Assembly (NCBI GenBank): GCA_963785425.1
Contig: CAWAVG010000001.1
Location: forward strand, 434,001-498,000
DNA length: 64,000 nucleotides
Source: RYN-133 sp963785425
GTDB lineage: Bacteria > Actinomycetota > Actinomycetes > Mycobacteriales > Jatrophihabitantaceae
Direction of reading: 5' to 3'
A program made the position numbers and the translations under genes. The notes under the pieces were generated by a model. It saw only the letters and a program-made list of their open reading frames with translations, was not told where the DNA came from and did no database searches. Each line of letters begins with the position of its first letter. The first letter of the stretch is position 1. Shown here piece after piece: positions 1-8,928 of the stretch.

Positions 1-2657
1 GACTCGCGGGCCATCAGCTCGAGGGCATAGGCATTGTGGGCGATGGCCTCGTCGTAGCGGTCGTGCATCGTGAACGACAGCCCGCGGACCGTGAACATGG
101 TCGCGAGCAGGGCGCGATCGACCCCGAGTTGCTGACCCAACACCAGCGCCTCGGCCGACAACCGATCGCTCTCGGCGTCGCTGGCCAGGGCGGCGATCGT
201 CGCCAGATCGGTCATCGCCGTCACGGTGTCGGTGTCCGGATCGGCGCGCAGCTCGGCGACGACGGCCTCGAGGATCTCGCGGGCCTCGGCATGACGCCGC
301 GCGAAGTACAGCACGCGGCCGGCGATGATGCGGCTGCGCGCCGCTGCCCGGTGTTCGCCGAGCTGCTCGTAGAGCTCGGCGGCATTGTGCGCGGCTCCGA
401 GTGCCCGGTCGACGTCGCCGCTGAGCGTGTCGGCGGCCGAGGCACGCTCCCACAGCCGTGCGCGGTTGAGGTCGGCCTCACGACCGCCGGACTGCTCGAG
501 CAGCTCGGCCGCGGTGCCGAAGTTCATCGCGGCGTTGCGCGGCGCGCCGGCGCGCAGCGCCCGCTCGCCGGCGCGGGTGAGCGCCGAAACCGCCTCGCCA
601 CGTACCTCGGCGTTGTCGGGATCGTCAGGTGCGGCGAAAAGCGCGTCGAGGTAGTGCCGCGCCAGGACGTCGGTGACCTCGTCGCCGTCGTTCGGGAACA
701 CGCTGCGCAGGTAGGCGGCGACGGCGAGGTGGCGCGCCTTGCGATCGCGGCGGGTGAGCGTCTCGTAGGCGACCTGCCGCAACAGGATCTGGGTGAACGC
801 GTACGAGCCGCGCTGCGGCGACAGCCGATCGGCCGACACGTCGAGCACCTCGCGGCGCAGCAGTTCGTGAAGCGCCGCGTGCACCTCCTCCTCCGCCCGT
901 CCGGACACCGCAACCAGCGCCTCGGGCGCGAACATCGCACCGAGCACCGCGGCATCGGCGACCAACGACCGCAGGTCAGGATCGAGGGCGTCGAGCCGGG
1001 CGGCGAGCAGTCCGCGCAGGCTGTCAGGGACGGTGAGCGTGCCGATGTCGCCGGCGAGCTCGTACACGCCGTTGTGCGGCACGACGATGTCGCGGTCGAT
1101 CAGCGAGCGGATGGTCTCGACCGCGAAAAGGGGAATGCCCTGCGCCTGCTTGGTGATAGCCTCGCGGGCCTGGTCGGGCATGCGAGGGACCAGCGCGTCG
1201 ACGAGCGCGTCCATCGATGCTGCGTCGAGCGGCTCGAGCCCGAGCACGGAGCGGTTGCGTCCCACCCCCCAGCCGGATCGGTTCTGCAGCATCTCGGGAC
1301 GGGTGAACACGAGGATGAAGATCGCCGAGTCGCGTGCCCAGTCGGCGAGATGGTCGAGAAAGTCGAGCATCCCGGGATCGGCGTGCTGGGCGTCCTCGAC
1401 GAGCAGCACGACCGGTTCCGTCTCGGCCATCCGCTCGAAGAACAGCCGCCAGCCGGCGAACAGCTCGTCGCGGCTCAGCGGCGCGGCACTGTCGCCCGTC
1501 GCACCGATCAACGCACCCAGGCGCGCGCCGACGTAGGCCTGCTCGTCGGTGTCGACCACGAACTCGGCAACCGCATCGGCGAGCTTCGCTGCAGCGATGT
1601 CGCCCGTCTCGTTCTCGCTGATGCCCAGCCGTTGCCGCACGATCTCGGCGAGCGCCCAGAACGCGACGCCCTCGCCGTAGGCAAGGCACCGGCCGCGGTG
1701 CCACAGCACCGACCCGGCCAGGCCGTCGGCGTACTTCTCGAACTCCCACCCCAGCCGCGACTTGCCGACGCCGGCGGGGCCGGACACGACGACCAGGCGC
1801 GGAGCGCCACGCTCGGCAGTGGCGTGGAACAGCTCCTTGAGCAGTCGCAGTTCGGCGTCCCGTCCCAGCATCGGCGCCTCGAGACCGTCGACACGCTGCG
1901 AGCCGCCGATGCCGGACAGCACGCGGTCGGCAGACCACAGCCGGATCGGTCCCGACTTGCCCTTGAGCTGGTGCTCGCCGCGATCGGTGAACCCGATCGC
2001 CGCCGCCGCCAACCGCTGGGTGGCGTCGTCGACCCAGACCTCACCGGCAGCTGCCGCCGTCTGCACCCGGGCTGCGGTGTTCACGGTGTCGCCCGCCACG
2101 CCCTCGCCGATCACGCCGACGGTGACCGCGACGTCGCCGGTCACGACGCCCGCACGGGCGCGCAGGTCGGGCGTCCCTACCTGCTCGCCAAGTTGGGCCA
2201 CCGCCGCGACCACGTCCAGCGCGGCTCGCACCGCGCGTTCGGCATCGCCCTCGACCGCCACCGGCGTGCCCCAGATCGCCATCACCGCATCGCCGATGAA
2301 CTTCTCGACGACCCCGCCGTAGCGGGCGATCACGGTGCGGGCCTGGTCGAAGTACTTAGACAGCAGTTCGCGGATCTCCTCGGCATCGCGCGCCTCGGTG
2401 AGCGGGGTGAAGCCGACGAGATCGACGAAGAGCACCGAGCAGAGCCGCCGCTCGGCCACGTGCCCTTCGCCGTTGCGCTTCGCAGCCGCCGCGGCGCCGG
2501 CGTCCAGGGTCGTGCCGCACTCGCCGCAGAACTTCTGCCCGGCCTGGTAGGGCGTCCCGCACGACGGGCAGGTGCGCGCCAGCGGTTGTCCGCACTCCGA
2601 GCAGAACTTGTTGCCCGCTGGATTCTCGGTCTGGCAGGACGCGCAGGTGACGCTCAT
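1..2657 (-). CDS. Class III adenylate/guanylate cyclase with STAND ATPase and TPR-like region (3' end outside window)
   Basis: A multidomain signalling protein predicted to make cyclic nucleotide in the cytoplasm; at least 885 codons are open and the C-terminus lies outside the window. It begins with two zinc-ribbon pairs (CASC, CSEC, CPSC, CGEC). A class III cyclase domain follows, with FVDLVGFT and IGDAVMAIWG supplying the two metal-binding aspartates, the substrate lysine in EKFIGD, and the Asn/Arg motif AGDTVNTAARV. Next come a Walker A motif GPAGVGKS near residue 300 and a long helical region of TPR type. The ATG at 2657 places the first zinc ribbon at the N-terminus. It diverges from an MFS transporter that ends in a cyclic-nucleotide-binding domain and closely resembles the cyclase at 5342-8899. 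Whether the product is cAMP or cGMP cannot be told from sequence. Confidence 0.88.
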   Translation of the reverse strand, partial: MSVTCASCQTENPAGNKFCSECGQPLARTCPSCGTPYQAGQKFCGECGTTLDAGAAAAAKRNGEGHVAERRLCSVLFVDLVGFTPLTEARDAEEIRELLSKYFDQARTVIARYGGVVEKFIGDAVMAIWGTPVAVEGDAERAVRAALDVVAAVAQLGEQVGTPDLRARAGVVTGDVAVTVGVIGEGVAGDTVNTAARVQTAAAAGEVWVDDATQRLAAAAIGFTDRGEHQLKGKSGPIRLWSADRVLSGIGGSQRVDGLEAPMLGRDAELRLLKELFHATAERGAPRLVVVSGPAGVGKSRLGWEFEKYADGLAGSVLWHRGRCLAYGEGVAFWALAEIVRQRLGISENETGDIAAAKLADAVAEFVVDTDEQAYVGARLGALIGATGDSAAPLSRDELFAGWRLFFERMAETEPVVLLVEDAQHADPGMLDFLDHLADWARDSAIFILVFTRPEMLQNRSGWGVGRNRSVLGLEPLDAASMDALVDALVPRMPDQAREAITKQAQGIPLFAVETIRSLIDRDIVVPHNGVYELAGDIGTLTVPDSLRGLLAARLDALDPDLRSLVADAAVLGAMFAPEALVAVSGRAEEEVHAALHELLRREVLDVSADRLSPQRGSYAFTQILLRQVAYETLTRRDRKARHLAVAAYLRSVFPNDGDEVTDVLARHYLDALFAAPDDPDNAEVRGEAVSALTRAGERALRAGAPRNAAMNFGTAAELLEQSGGREADLNRARLWERASAADTLSGDVDRALGAAHNAAELYEQLGEHRAAARSRIIAGRVLYFARRHAEAREILEAVVAELRADPDTDTVTAMTDLATIAALASDAESDRLSAEALVLGQQLGVDRALLATMFTVRGLSFTMHDRYDEAIAHNAYALELMARE

Positions 2658-2824
2658 CGCAGGCTTCCGCGAGTGCGGTGCGCGAACCCGGTCACCGCGT
2701 CAGTCTGCCGGACGGGATTGCCGACGGCCAGGGTGGCACTTATGCGAACTGCCAAGATCGGCAACAATGTCGCGGACGACGAGCGCGGCACCGCCGCAGC
2801 GCGCGTTCCGGCGGAGGGACATCG

Positions 2825-4498
2825 GTGAGCGCTGACTCCAGGCCCAGGTACGGCGCCGCCTTGCGGGTCCGCGACCTGCGGCTCCTCGTGCTCGCGTTCG
2901 TCGTCGACGGCGGAGCCAGCTGGTCGTACAACGTCGTGCTCATCGCCTACGTCTTCGAGCGCACGCACTCGCCCACGTGGATCACGGCCTTGGTGACGGT
3001 GCGCTGGGTGGTCGGCCTGTTGTTCGGCGGGTACGCAGGCGTGCTCGCCGACCGCTACGACCGGCGCACGGTGCTGTTGGGCAGTGCCGCAGCCGCGATG
3101 GTCGTTTGCCTCGTGCTCGCCGTGCTGGTCGGGAGCGATGCGCCGCTCGTCGCGATCATCGCGGCCAGCGGCGCACTCGGCGCGGTGGTGACGCCGGTGC
3201 GTCCTGCGTCGGGCGCATTGATCCCCGAAGTGGTCGACGAGCAGAACCTGATCGCGGCCAACAGCATCTTCGCGTTCCTCGAGAGCGTGATCGTCGTGAT
3301 CGGCCCGGGGATCGGCGGACTCCTGCTGCTCACCGGCGAGCCCGTGTACGGAATCCTGCTCAACGCGGCGAGCTATCTCGTGTCCGGTTTGTTCTACCTC
3401 GCACTCTCGGTACGTTCGAAAGGCGACGCCGAACCGGGCGGGAACATGATCAAGCAATGGGGCGCCGGCATCTCCGCGCTGGCTCACCATCGCAAGGCGC
3501 TCGTATTGACGATCTTCCTGGTGCTCGACTCCGCAGCAATCAATGCAGCCAACGTGATCATGCCCGCGTTGTCGGCGCATCTGGGCGGTGGACGGTCCGG
3601 ATACAGCGTGCTGCTGGCAGCGAACGCGCTGGGCGGAGTGCTCGCGGCGGTGTTGGCGAACAAGCTGGCCGCGTCGTCGCGGGTCACCGGCATCATCACG
3701 GTCTCGATCGTGCTGGAGTGCGTCCCGCTGTGGGTGTGCGTGTTCGCAGGAGGAGTGCCTGCGGCCGGCGTGCTGCAACTCATCTCCGGTGCCGGGATGG
3801 TGATCGTGGACGTGCTCGCTTTCACGTCTCTGCAACGTGATCTGCCGCGGGCTGTGCTCGGGCGGGTGTTGGGCTCGGTCGACATGCTTCTGCTCGGCAG
3901 CAGCATCGTCGCTTCGTTCGTCACGAGCGCTGTGCTGACGGCGGTCGACCTGAACTGGTCGCTTGCGATCATCGGGCTCGGCTTCCCGTTGATCTCGCTG
4001 CTCGGCGTGCCCTCACTGCGCCGACTCGACGACGACACCGCCGATCGGGTCGAGGCCCTGCGTGCACGCACCGGCGTGCTGCAACGCCTCGACCTGTTCG
4101 CCAGCGCAAACCAGGCCGTCCTCGAGCGCCTCGCGGAAGCGGTCGAGCAGGAGTCTGTTGCGGCCGGAACGGTACTCATCACGCAAGGCGATCCGGCAGA
4201 CGCGTTCTGGGTGCTCACCGAGGGCGAACTCGCTGTGCGGGCAACGCTCGACAACGGCGAGGAGGTCACGCCCCCGCCGGTGTTCGCACCCGGCTATGTC
4301 GGCGAACTCGGCCTCATGCATCGCCGGGCGCGGTCGGCAACGGTTACCGCGGCAACGGACTGCCGCCTGTTCAAGATCGGCGGCGCGGCCTTCTTGGAGG
4401 CGCTGGCAGAGGCCGCGCCGTCGCCGACGATGCTCAGTCGCGCAGGCGTGCGGCTGGCACGAACCACGGTCGTGCCGCCGGCTGCAATCAGCGGGTGA
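2825..4498 (+). CDS. MFS transporter with C-terminal cyclic-nucleotide-binding domain
   Basis: A 557-residue inner-membrane protein. The first ~400 residues form about twelve hydrophobic segments with the MFS loop signature near GVLADRYDRRTVLLG. The last ~150 residues match a cyclic-nucleotide-binding fold: LERLAEAVEQESV, GTVLITQGDPADAFWVLTEG, and the phosphate-cassette region GYVGELGLMHRRARSATVTA, with the expected Gly-Glu-Leu and an Arg before Ser-Ala. The GTG start at 2825 follows GGAGGG at 2813-2818; longer reading frames upstream lack hydrophobic character. The gene diverges from one cyclase and converges with the hydrolase operon of the other, overlapping its end by 11 bp. I infer allosteric control of transport by cNMP; the transported substrate is unknown. 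Confidence 0.88.
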   Translation: MSADSRPRYGAALRVRDLRLLVLAFVVDGGASWSYNVVLIAYVFERTHSPTWITALVTVRWVVGLLFGGYAGVLADRYDRRTVLLGSAAAAMVVCLVLAVLVGSDAPLVAIIAASGALGAVVTPVRPASGALIPEVVDEQNLIAANSIFAFLESVIVVIGPGIGGLLLLTGEPVYGILLNAASYLVSGLFYLALSVRSKGDAEPGGNMIKQWGAGISALAHHRKALVLTIFLVLDSAAINAANVIMPALSAHLGGGRSGYSVLLAANALGGVLAAVLANKLAASSRVTGIITVSIVLECVPLWVCVFAGGVPAAGVLQLISGAGMVIVDVLAFTSLQRDLPRAVLGRVLGSVDMLLLGSSIVASFVTSAVLTAVDLNWSLAIIGLGFPLISLLGVPSLRRLDDDTADRVEALRARTGVLQRLDLFASANQAVLERLAEAVEQESVAAGTVLITQGDPADAFWVLTEGELAVRATLDNGEEVTPPPVFAPGYVGELGLMHRRARSATVTAATDCRLFKIGGAAFLEALAEAAPSPTMLSRAGVRLARTTVVPPAAISG

Positions 4499-5342
4499 GA
4501 TCGAGGGCGGGCAGATCGACGACCAGCCCGTCCGAGGCAGCGAACACCGGGACAGGAGCGTCGGCGAAGCGTGCGGTCATCGCATCGATCTCGACGTCGG
4601 TGCGCGCAGGTGCGTGGTGGTACAGCATCACTGCGCGTGCTCCGGCTGCCTTGGCGAGGGTGACCGGGTAGTCGGTCGCAGAGTGGCCGAGGAAGGCGAG
4701 CTCTGGTAATTCCTCCGGGGTGTGCTGCGCGTCGTGGATGAGCAGGTCGACATCAGCCGCAAGCGCGAGCGCCGTCTCGTGCAGCGCGCCGAGGCCGTCG
4801 TCGCCCGGCCCGCTGCCGAGCGGGCTGTGGTCGGATAAGTACGCGAGTGACGACCGCCCGTCACTCACGCGGTAACCGAAGGTGCGCCCGCCCTTGTGCG
4901 GAATCTCCAGGGCAAGCACGGTGAATCCCTCGATCTCGTGCTCGCCCGGCTCGATCCCGCGGAACGTCCAGCCCGTCCCGAGCTCGCTGGGACGCACGGG
5001 GAAGTGCGGCGGCGAGAACGCACGCTCGAGCACGGTCTCGGCGTCGGCGCCCTGCTCGGGGATCACGACCTCGACCCGATGCCCGGGACGCAGCCCGGCC
5101 GCGAAGAACGGCATGCCATGGGTGTGGTCCCAGTGCAGGTGCCCCAGCAGCAACGTCCCCTGGTAGGCACCGTCGCCGAAGAGCGAGGTCAACTGCTGCA
5201 GTCCGGTGCCGGCGTCGAGCACCAGCGACGGAAGCGCGTCGTCTTGCGCCAGCGCGACGGCCGAAGTGTGGCCGCCGTAGCGGCCCTGGGTCAGCCCCGA
5301 AACCGGGGTCGACCCGCGGGTACCGCAGAAATGCACGCGCAT
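4488..5342 (-). CDS. Metallo-beta-lactamase-fold hydrolase, candidate cyclic-nucleotide phosphodiesterase
   Basis: A 284-residue cytoplasmic hydrolase of the MBL fold. The metal-binding motif HLHWDHTHG is near residue 75, with later ligands in LSDHSP, IHDAQHT and LYHHAP, so a dinuclear metal site looks intact. The ATG at 5342 shares one base with the TGA of the upstream cyclase (TGATG), so the two genes are probably translationally coupled. That coupling, plus the cNMP-binding transporter alongside, suggests cyclic-nucleotide turnover like class II phosphodiesterases. The fold alone does not fix the substrate, and an RNase-Z-like or other phosphodiester hydrolase remains possible. Confidence 0.8.
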   Translation of the reverse strand: MRVHFCGTRGSTPVSGLTQGRYGGHTSAVALAQDDALPSLVLDAGTGLQQLTSLFGDGAYQGTLLLGHLHWDHTHGMPFFAAGLRPGHRVEVVIPEQGADAETVLERAFSPPHFPVRPSELGTGWTFRGIEPGEHEIEGFTVLALEIPHKGGRTFGYRVSDGRSSLAYLSDHSPLGSGPGDDGLGALHETALALAADVDLLIHDAQHTPEELPELAFLGHSATDYPVTLAKAAGARAVMLYHHAPARTDVEIDAMTARFADAPVPVFAASDGLVVDLPALDLTR

Positions 5343-8300
5343 CAGCCCGCCTCCGCCACCGCGAGCGCCTCGCCGAGTTCGCGCTCCCAGCGGCGGGCGC
5401 CGAGGTCGGCGAACGTGGCGCGCGCCGCGGTCAGCGGCTCGCTCGCCTCGGCCACGCGTCCCTGCCGCGTGAGCCACACGCCGAGCGCGGCAGCGGTACG
5501 GGCCGCCTCCGGCGTCAGCCCGCGCTCGAGCAGTTCTGCCACTGCCGACCGCAACGCGCCCTCGACCTCGGCCGGCGTTCGCACGTCGTCGGGATCGGTC
5601 GCAGCGACGACCGCGGCCAGCCCGCGGCAACGGGCGGCGGTCAGCGCCGGCACCTGGTGCGACTCGGCCTGCTCGACCCATCCCAGCACACGGCGCGCAC
5701 CGGCGAAGTCACCGACATCGAGATAGAGCTCCACGGCGAACGGGATGTGGTGCGAGGCGTCGTCGTAGAACCCGCCGTAGCTCACCGCCAGCTCGGCCGC
5801 CGACTCGGCCGCAGCTGCTGCCTCGGCGACCCGGCCCGCACCGAGCGACTCGACGGTCGGCGCGAGCCGCGTCCACACCGCCGCGTAGGAGGTCTGGTCG
5901 GCCTGGTGGGTCGCGGCGAGCGCCGCGAGCGCCGGGTCGGGTGACAGGTCGCGATAGCGGGCCAGCCGGCTCAGTGTGACCGCCTGCGTCAGGTTCGACG
6001 CCGGGTCCTCGGTCGTCCCGAGCGGCGCGTCGCTCCACAGCGGTTCGATCTCGTCCCAGCGGCCTGCCGCGAGCAGCGCGATCGACAGCAGGGCCAGGGC
6101 GTAGGCAAGCGTGTCGAGGTCGCCCGCCTGCCGGGCGTGCTGGGTCGCCTCCTCGGCCGAGGCGATCGCGGCGGCCAGGTCGCGGCCCGACGCGAACGCG
6201 GCCCGGTTCACCAGACCCAGGGCGAGCGTCCCGGTGCGGCGGTGTTCGCGGCAGTGCTCGACCATCGCGGCGAACAGGGCGTCGGCGATGCGCGGCTGGC
6301 TGCGCTGGAAGTGCATGATCGCGTGCTGGTTGAGGGCCTGGGCGATCAGGTCCGGGTCGCCGGTGCGTTCGGAATGCGTCAGTGCCCGCTCGGCCCACCG
6401 CAGGCTCTCGTCCGAGGTGCCGGAACCCGTGAAGTTCGACAGCTCGCGCGCGAGCCGCGCCGCGGTGCGGTCGGAGAGCGCGGCGAATGCCTCGTCACCG
6501 TAGTAGGGCATCAGGAGTTCGCGTTGGCCTTCGGTGTTGCCGGCGAAGCGCCGCTCGCGCGCGAGGATCGCCACTGCAAGACCGCGCTCGTCGGCGTTGG
6601 CGGGAGTCTCGCCGCGGGCGATCGCGCCGACCAGACCGTCGGTGAGCGTGAACTTGCCCAGCACGGTCGCGGCATCCGCCGCCGCGACGCGCAACGTCAC
6701 CGACTCGGCGGGATCGGCGACGAGGTCGATCGCCTCCAGGTACGCGCGCACCGCTTGATCGGGTGCGCCGACGGCCGCGGCACGCCAGGCGGCCCGCTTG
6801 AGCCAGTCGACGCGGCGGCTGCGCAGCGAGTCGCGCCGCGGATCGGTCTCGGGGGTGAGTTCGTAGGCCTCCCGTAGGTGCTGCGCCACCACCGTCCCGA
6901 TCTCGCCGTCGGTCTCTGCAAGCGGCTCGAGATAGTCGACGGCGGACAGGTGGGCGTCGAGCCGGTCGTGCCGCGACTGCGTCTGATAGGCGACCGTGCG
7001 CACGACGGCCTGCACGAAGGCGTACTGACCCGCCTCGGACGCAAGCCGGTCGGTGATGGTCGTGACCAGGTCGCGGTCGATCAACTCGCGCAGCGTCGCC
7101 TGCAACGCGACGCGCTCCCGAGCCGTCACGGCGGCCAGCGCCTGCAGGGTGAACGTCTGGCCGAGCACGGATGCCGCCGCCAAGGTCGCGCGCTGTTCGG
7201 TGCTGAGCAGGTCGAGCCGGCTGGCGACGAGCACCTGCAGGCTCGGAGGCGCGGCGAGCGCACGCAGTTGGTCGGCGGTGATGCCGTCCGCCAGCCGTTG
7301 CGCGCCCGGTGTGCGCACCGGCCCGCTCACCGTGAGCCCCTGGTCGTGCATCGAGCGCACCGTCTCGATGGCGAAGAGAGGATTGCCTTCGGCGCGCCGC
7401 ACGAGTTCGTCGCGCACCGGTGTCGGCAGACCTTCGACGAGCAGGTCGAGCAGGGCGGCGGTGTCGTTGTCGGACAGAGTCTCGAGCCCGATCAGGTTCG
7501 CGCCGCGCACCCGGGCCAGCCGCGGGCGGCGCTCCAGCAGGTCGGGACGGGCGAGCACGACGATCAGGATGGGTTCGCGAGCCGCTGTCGCGAGGTGCTC
7601 GACGAAGTCGAGCAGCCCCTCGTCGGCGTGCTGGGCGTCGTCGATGACCCAGACCACCTGCTCGCCATTGACCTGCGCGAGGCGTTCGAACCAGGTCAGC
7701 CATGCGGCGAACAGGTCGTCACGCGCGTGCTGGCCGGTGTCGCTGGTGAGCAGGGCCGACATGCGCGGTGTCAGCCACTCGCGCTCGGCGGGATCGGGGA
7801 CGTATTCGGCGAGCATCTCGGCGAGCCCGGCGCGCACCGCGGCGTCCGCGGCGTCCTCACCGACGTGGGTGCGGCTGCGCACGGCAGCGCTGAGCGCCGA
7901 GAACGCGACGCCTTCGCCGTAAGACAGGCACCGTCCCCAGTGCCACAGGACGCTTGACGACAGCCCGTCGATGTACTTGCGCAACTCCCACCCGAGGCGG
8001 GTCTTGCCGACACCGGCCTCGCCCGAGATGACCACGAGGCGTGCGCGCTGTTCTTCGCCGCTGGCGTGGAACAGCTCGCGCAGAGTCGCCAGCTCGCGGC
8101 GCCGGCCGACGAGCGGCGCGAGCACGCGATCTCCGCTCAGCTCGCCTGCGGTCGCGCGCATGACGCCGCGCACCGAGAACAGTTCGACGGGTTCGGCCTT
8201 GCCCTTCAGCTGGTGGCTGCCGACGTCGACGAAGTCGATCGCCGCGCCGGCCAGCGAGCGGGTCTGCGCGTCGACCCAGACCGTGCCGGGGTCGGCCAGC

Positions 8301-8899
8301 GCCTGCACCCGCGCGGCGGTGTTGACCGCGTCGCCGGCGACCATGCCCTGGTTGACGGCGCCGAGCGTCACCGCGACCTCGCCGGTGACCACGCCGACCC
8401 GCATCGTGAGCCCCGGTGCGCCGACGGATTCGCCGAAGGCGGCCACCGAGTCGACGAGGTCGAGGCCGGCTCGCACCGCGCGCTCGGCGTCGTCCTCGTG
8501 CGCGGTAGGGACGCCCCACACCGCCATCACCGCGTCGCCGATGAATTTCTCGATCGTGCCGCCGTAGCGCGCGACGATCTCGCGCGCCGACTCGAAGTAG
8601 CGCGAGAGCAGCTCGCGCACCTCCTCCGGGTCGCGGGACTCGGACAGCGTGGTGAAACCGACCAGGTCGCCGAAGAGCACGGACGTCACTCGGCGCTCGG
8701 CGCTCGGCGCCGCAGTGGCAGCCGGCACGCCCGCGGGACGCGCCGCCGCACCGGTCGGCGTCCCGCATTCGAGACAGAACTTCGCTCCGGCGGGCAGCTC
8801 CGTCCCACAGGTGGAGCACCCGCTGGCGACCGGCGTACCGCATTCGAGACAGAACTTGGCGCCGGCGGGGAGGTCGGTGCCGCACGACGCACAGGTCAT
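5342..8899 (-). CDS. Class III adenylate/guanylate cyclase with STAND ATPase and TPR-like C-terminus
   Basis: A complete 1185-residue cytoplasmic cyclase. Two CxxC zinc-ribbon repeats occupy residues 3-45 (CASC, CLEC, CSTC, CLEC). The cyclase domain (about 68-250) has FGDLVGFT and IGDAVMAVWG metal aspartates, EKFIGD lysine and AGDAVNTAARV. A Walker A motif GEAGVGKT lies near residue 305, a Walker B-like VWVIDDAQHADE about 140 residues later, then a long alpha-helical TPR-like region. The ATG at 8899 follows GGGGGAG with six bases of spacing; upstream codons in the same frame lack domain character. It is a paralogue of the cyclase at 1-2657. The downstream MBL hydrolase starts on its stop codon. 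The helical part probably senses a partner or ligand; the signal is unknown. Confidence 0.9.
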   Translation of the reverse strand: MTCASCGTDLPAGAKFCLECGTPVASGCSTCGTELPAGAKFCLECGTPTGAAARPAGVPAATAAPSAERRVTSVLFGDLVGFTTLSESRDPEEVRELLSRYFESAREIVARYGGTIEKFIGDAVMAVWGVPTAHEDDAERAVRAGLDLVDSVAAFGESVGAPGLTMRVGVVTGEVAVTLGAVNQGMVAGDAVNTAARVQALADPGTVWVDAQTRSLAGAAIDFVDVGSHQLKGKAEPVELFSVRGVMRATAGELSGDRVLAPLVGRRRELATLRELFHASGEEQRARLVVISGEAGVGKTRLGWELRKYIDGLSSSVLWHWGRCLSYGEGVAFSALSAAVRSRTHVGEDAADAAVRAGLAEMLAEYVPDPAEREWLTPRMSALLTSDTGQHARDDLFAAWLTWFERLAQVNGEQVVWVIDDAQHADEGLLDFVEHLATAAREPILIVVLARPDLLERRPRLARVRGANLIGLETLSDNDTAALLDLLVEGLPTPVRDELVRRAEGNPLFAIETVRSMHDQGLTVSGPVRTPGAQRLADGITADQLRALAAPPSLQVLVASRLDLLSTEQRATLAAASVLGQTFTLQALAAVTARERVALQATLRELIDRDLVTTITDRLASEAGQYAFVQAVVRTVAYQTQSRHDRLDAHLSAVDYLEPLAETDGEIGTVVAQHLREAYELTPETDPRRDSLRSRRVDWLKRAAWRAAAVGAPDQAVRAYLEAIDLVADPAESVTLRVAAADAATVLGKFTLTDGLVGAIARGETPANADERGLAVAILARERRFAGNTEGQRELLMPYYGDEAFAALSDRTAARLARELSNFTGSGTSDESLRWAERALTHSERTGDPDLIAQALNQHAIMHFQRSQPRIADALFAAMVEHCREHRRTGTLALGLVNRAAFASGRDLAAAIASAEEATQHARQAGDLDTLAYALALLSIALLAAGRWDEIEPLWSDAPLGTTEDPASNLTQAVTLSRLARYRDLSPDPALAALAATHQADQTSYAAVWTRLAPTVESLGAGRVAEAAAAAESAAELAVSYGGFYDDASHHIPFAVELYLDVGDFAGARRVLGWVEQAESHQVPALTAARCRGLAAVVAATDPDDVRTPAEVEGALRSAVAELLERGLTPEAARTAAALGVWLTRQGRVAEASEPLTAARATFADLGARRWERELGEALAVAEAG

Positions 8900-8928
8900 C
8901 GGCGCTCCCCCACGATCACGTACGGACT

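Noticed and set aside
36..2828. 930-codon open frame on the plus strand
   Set aside because: It is the antisense shadow of the cyclase gene; the minus strand gives clear cyclase and ATPase motifs and the plus product has none.
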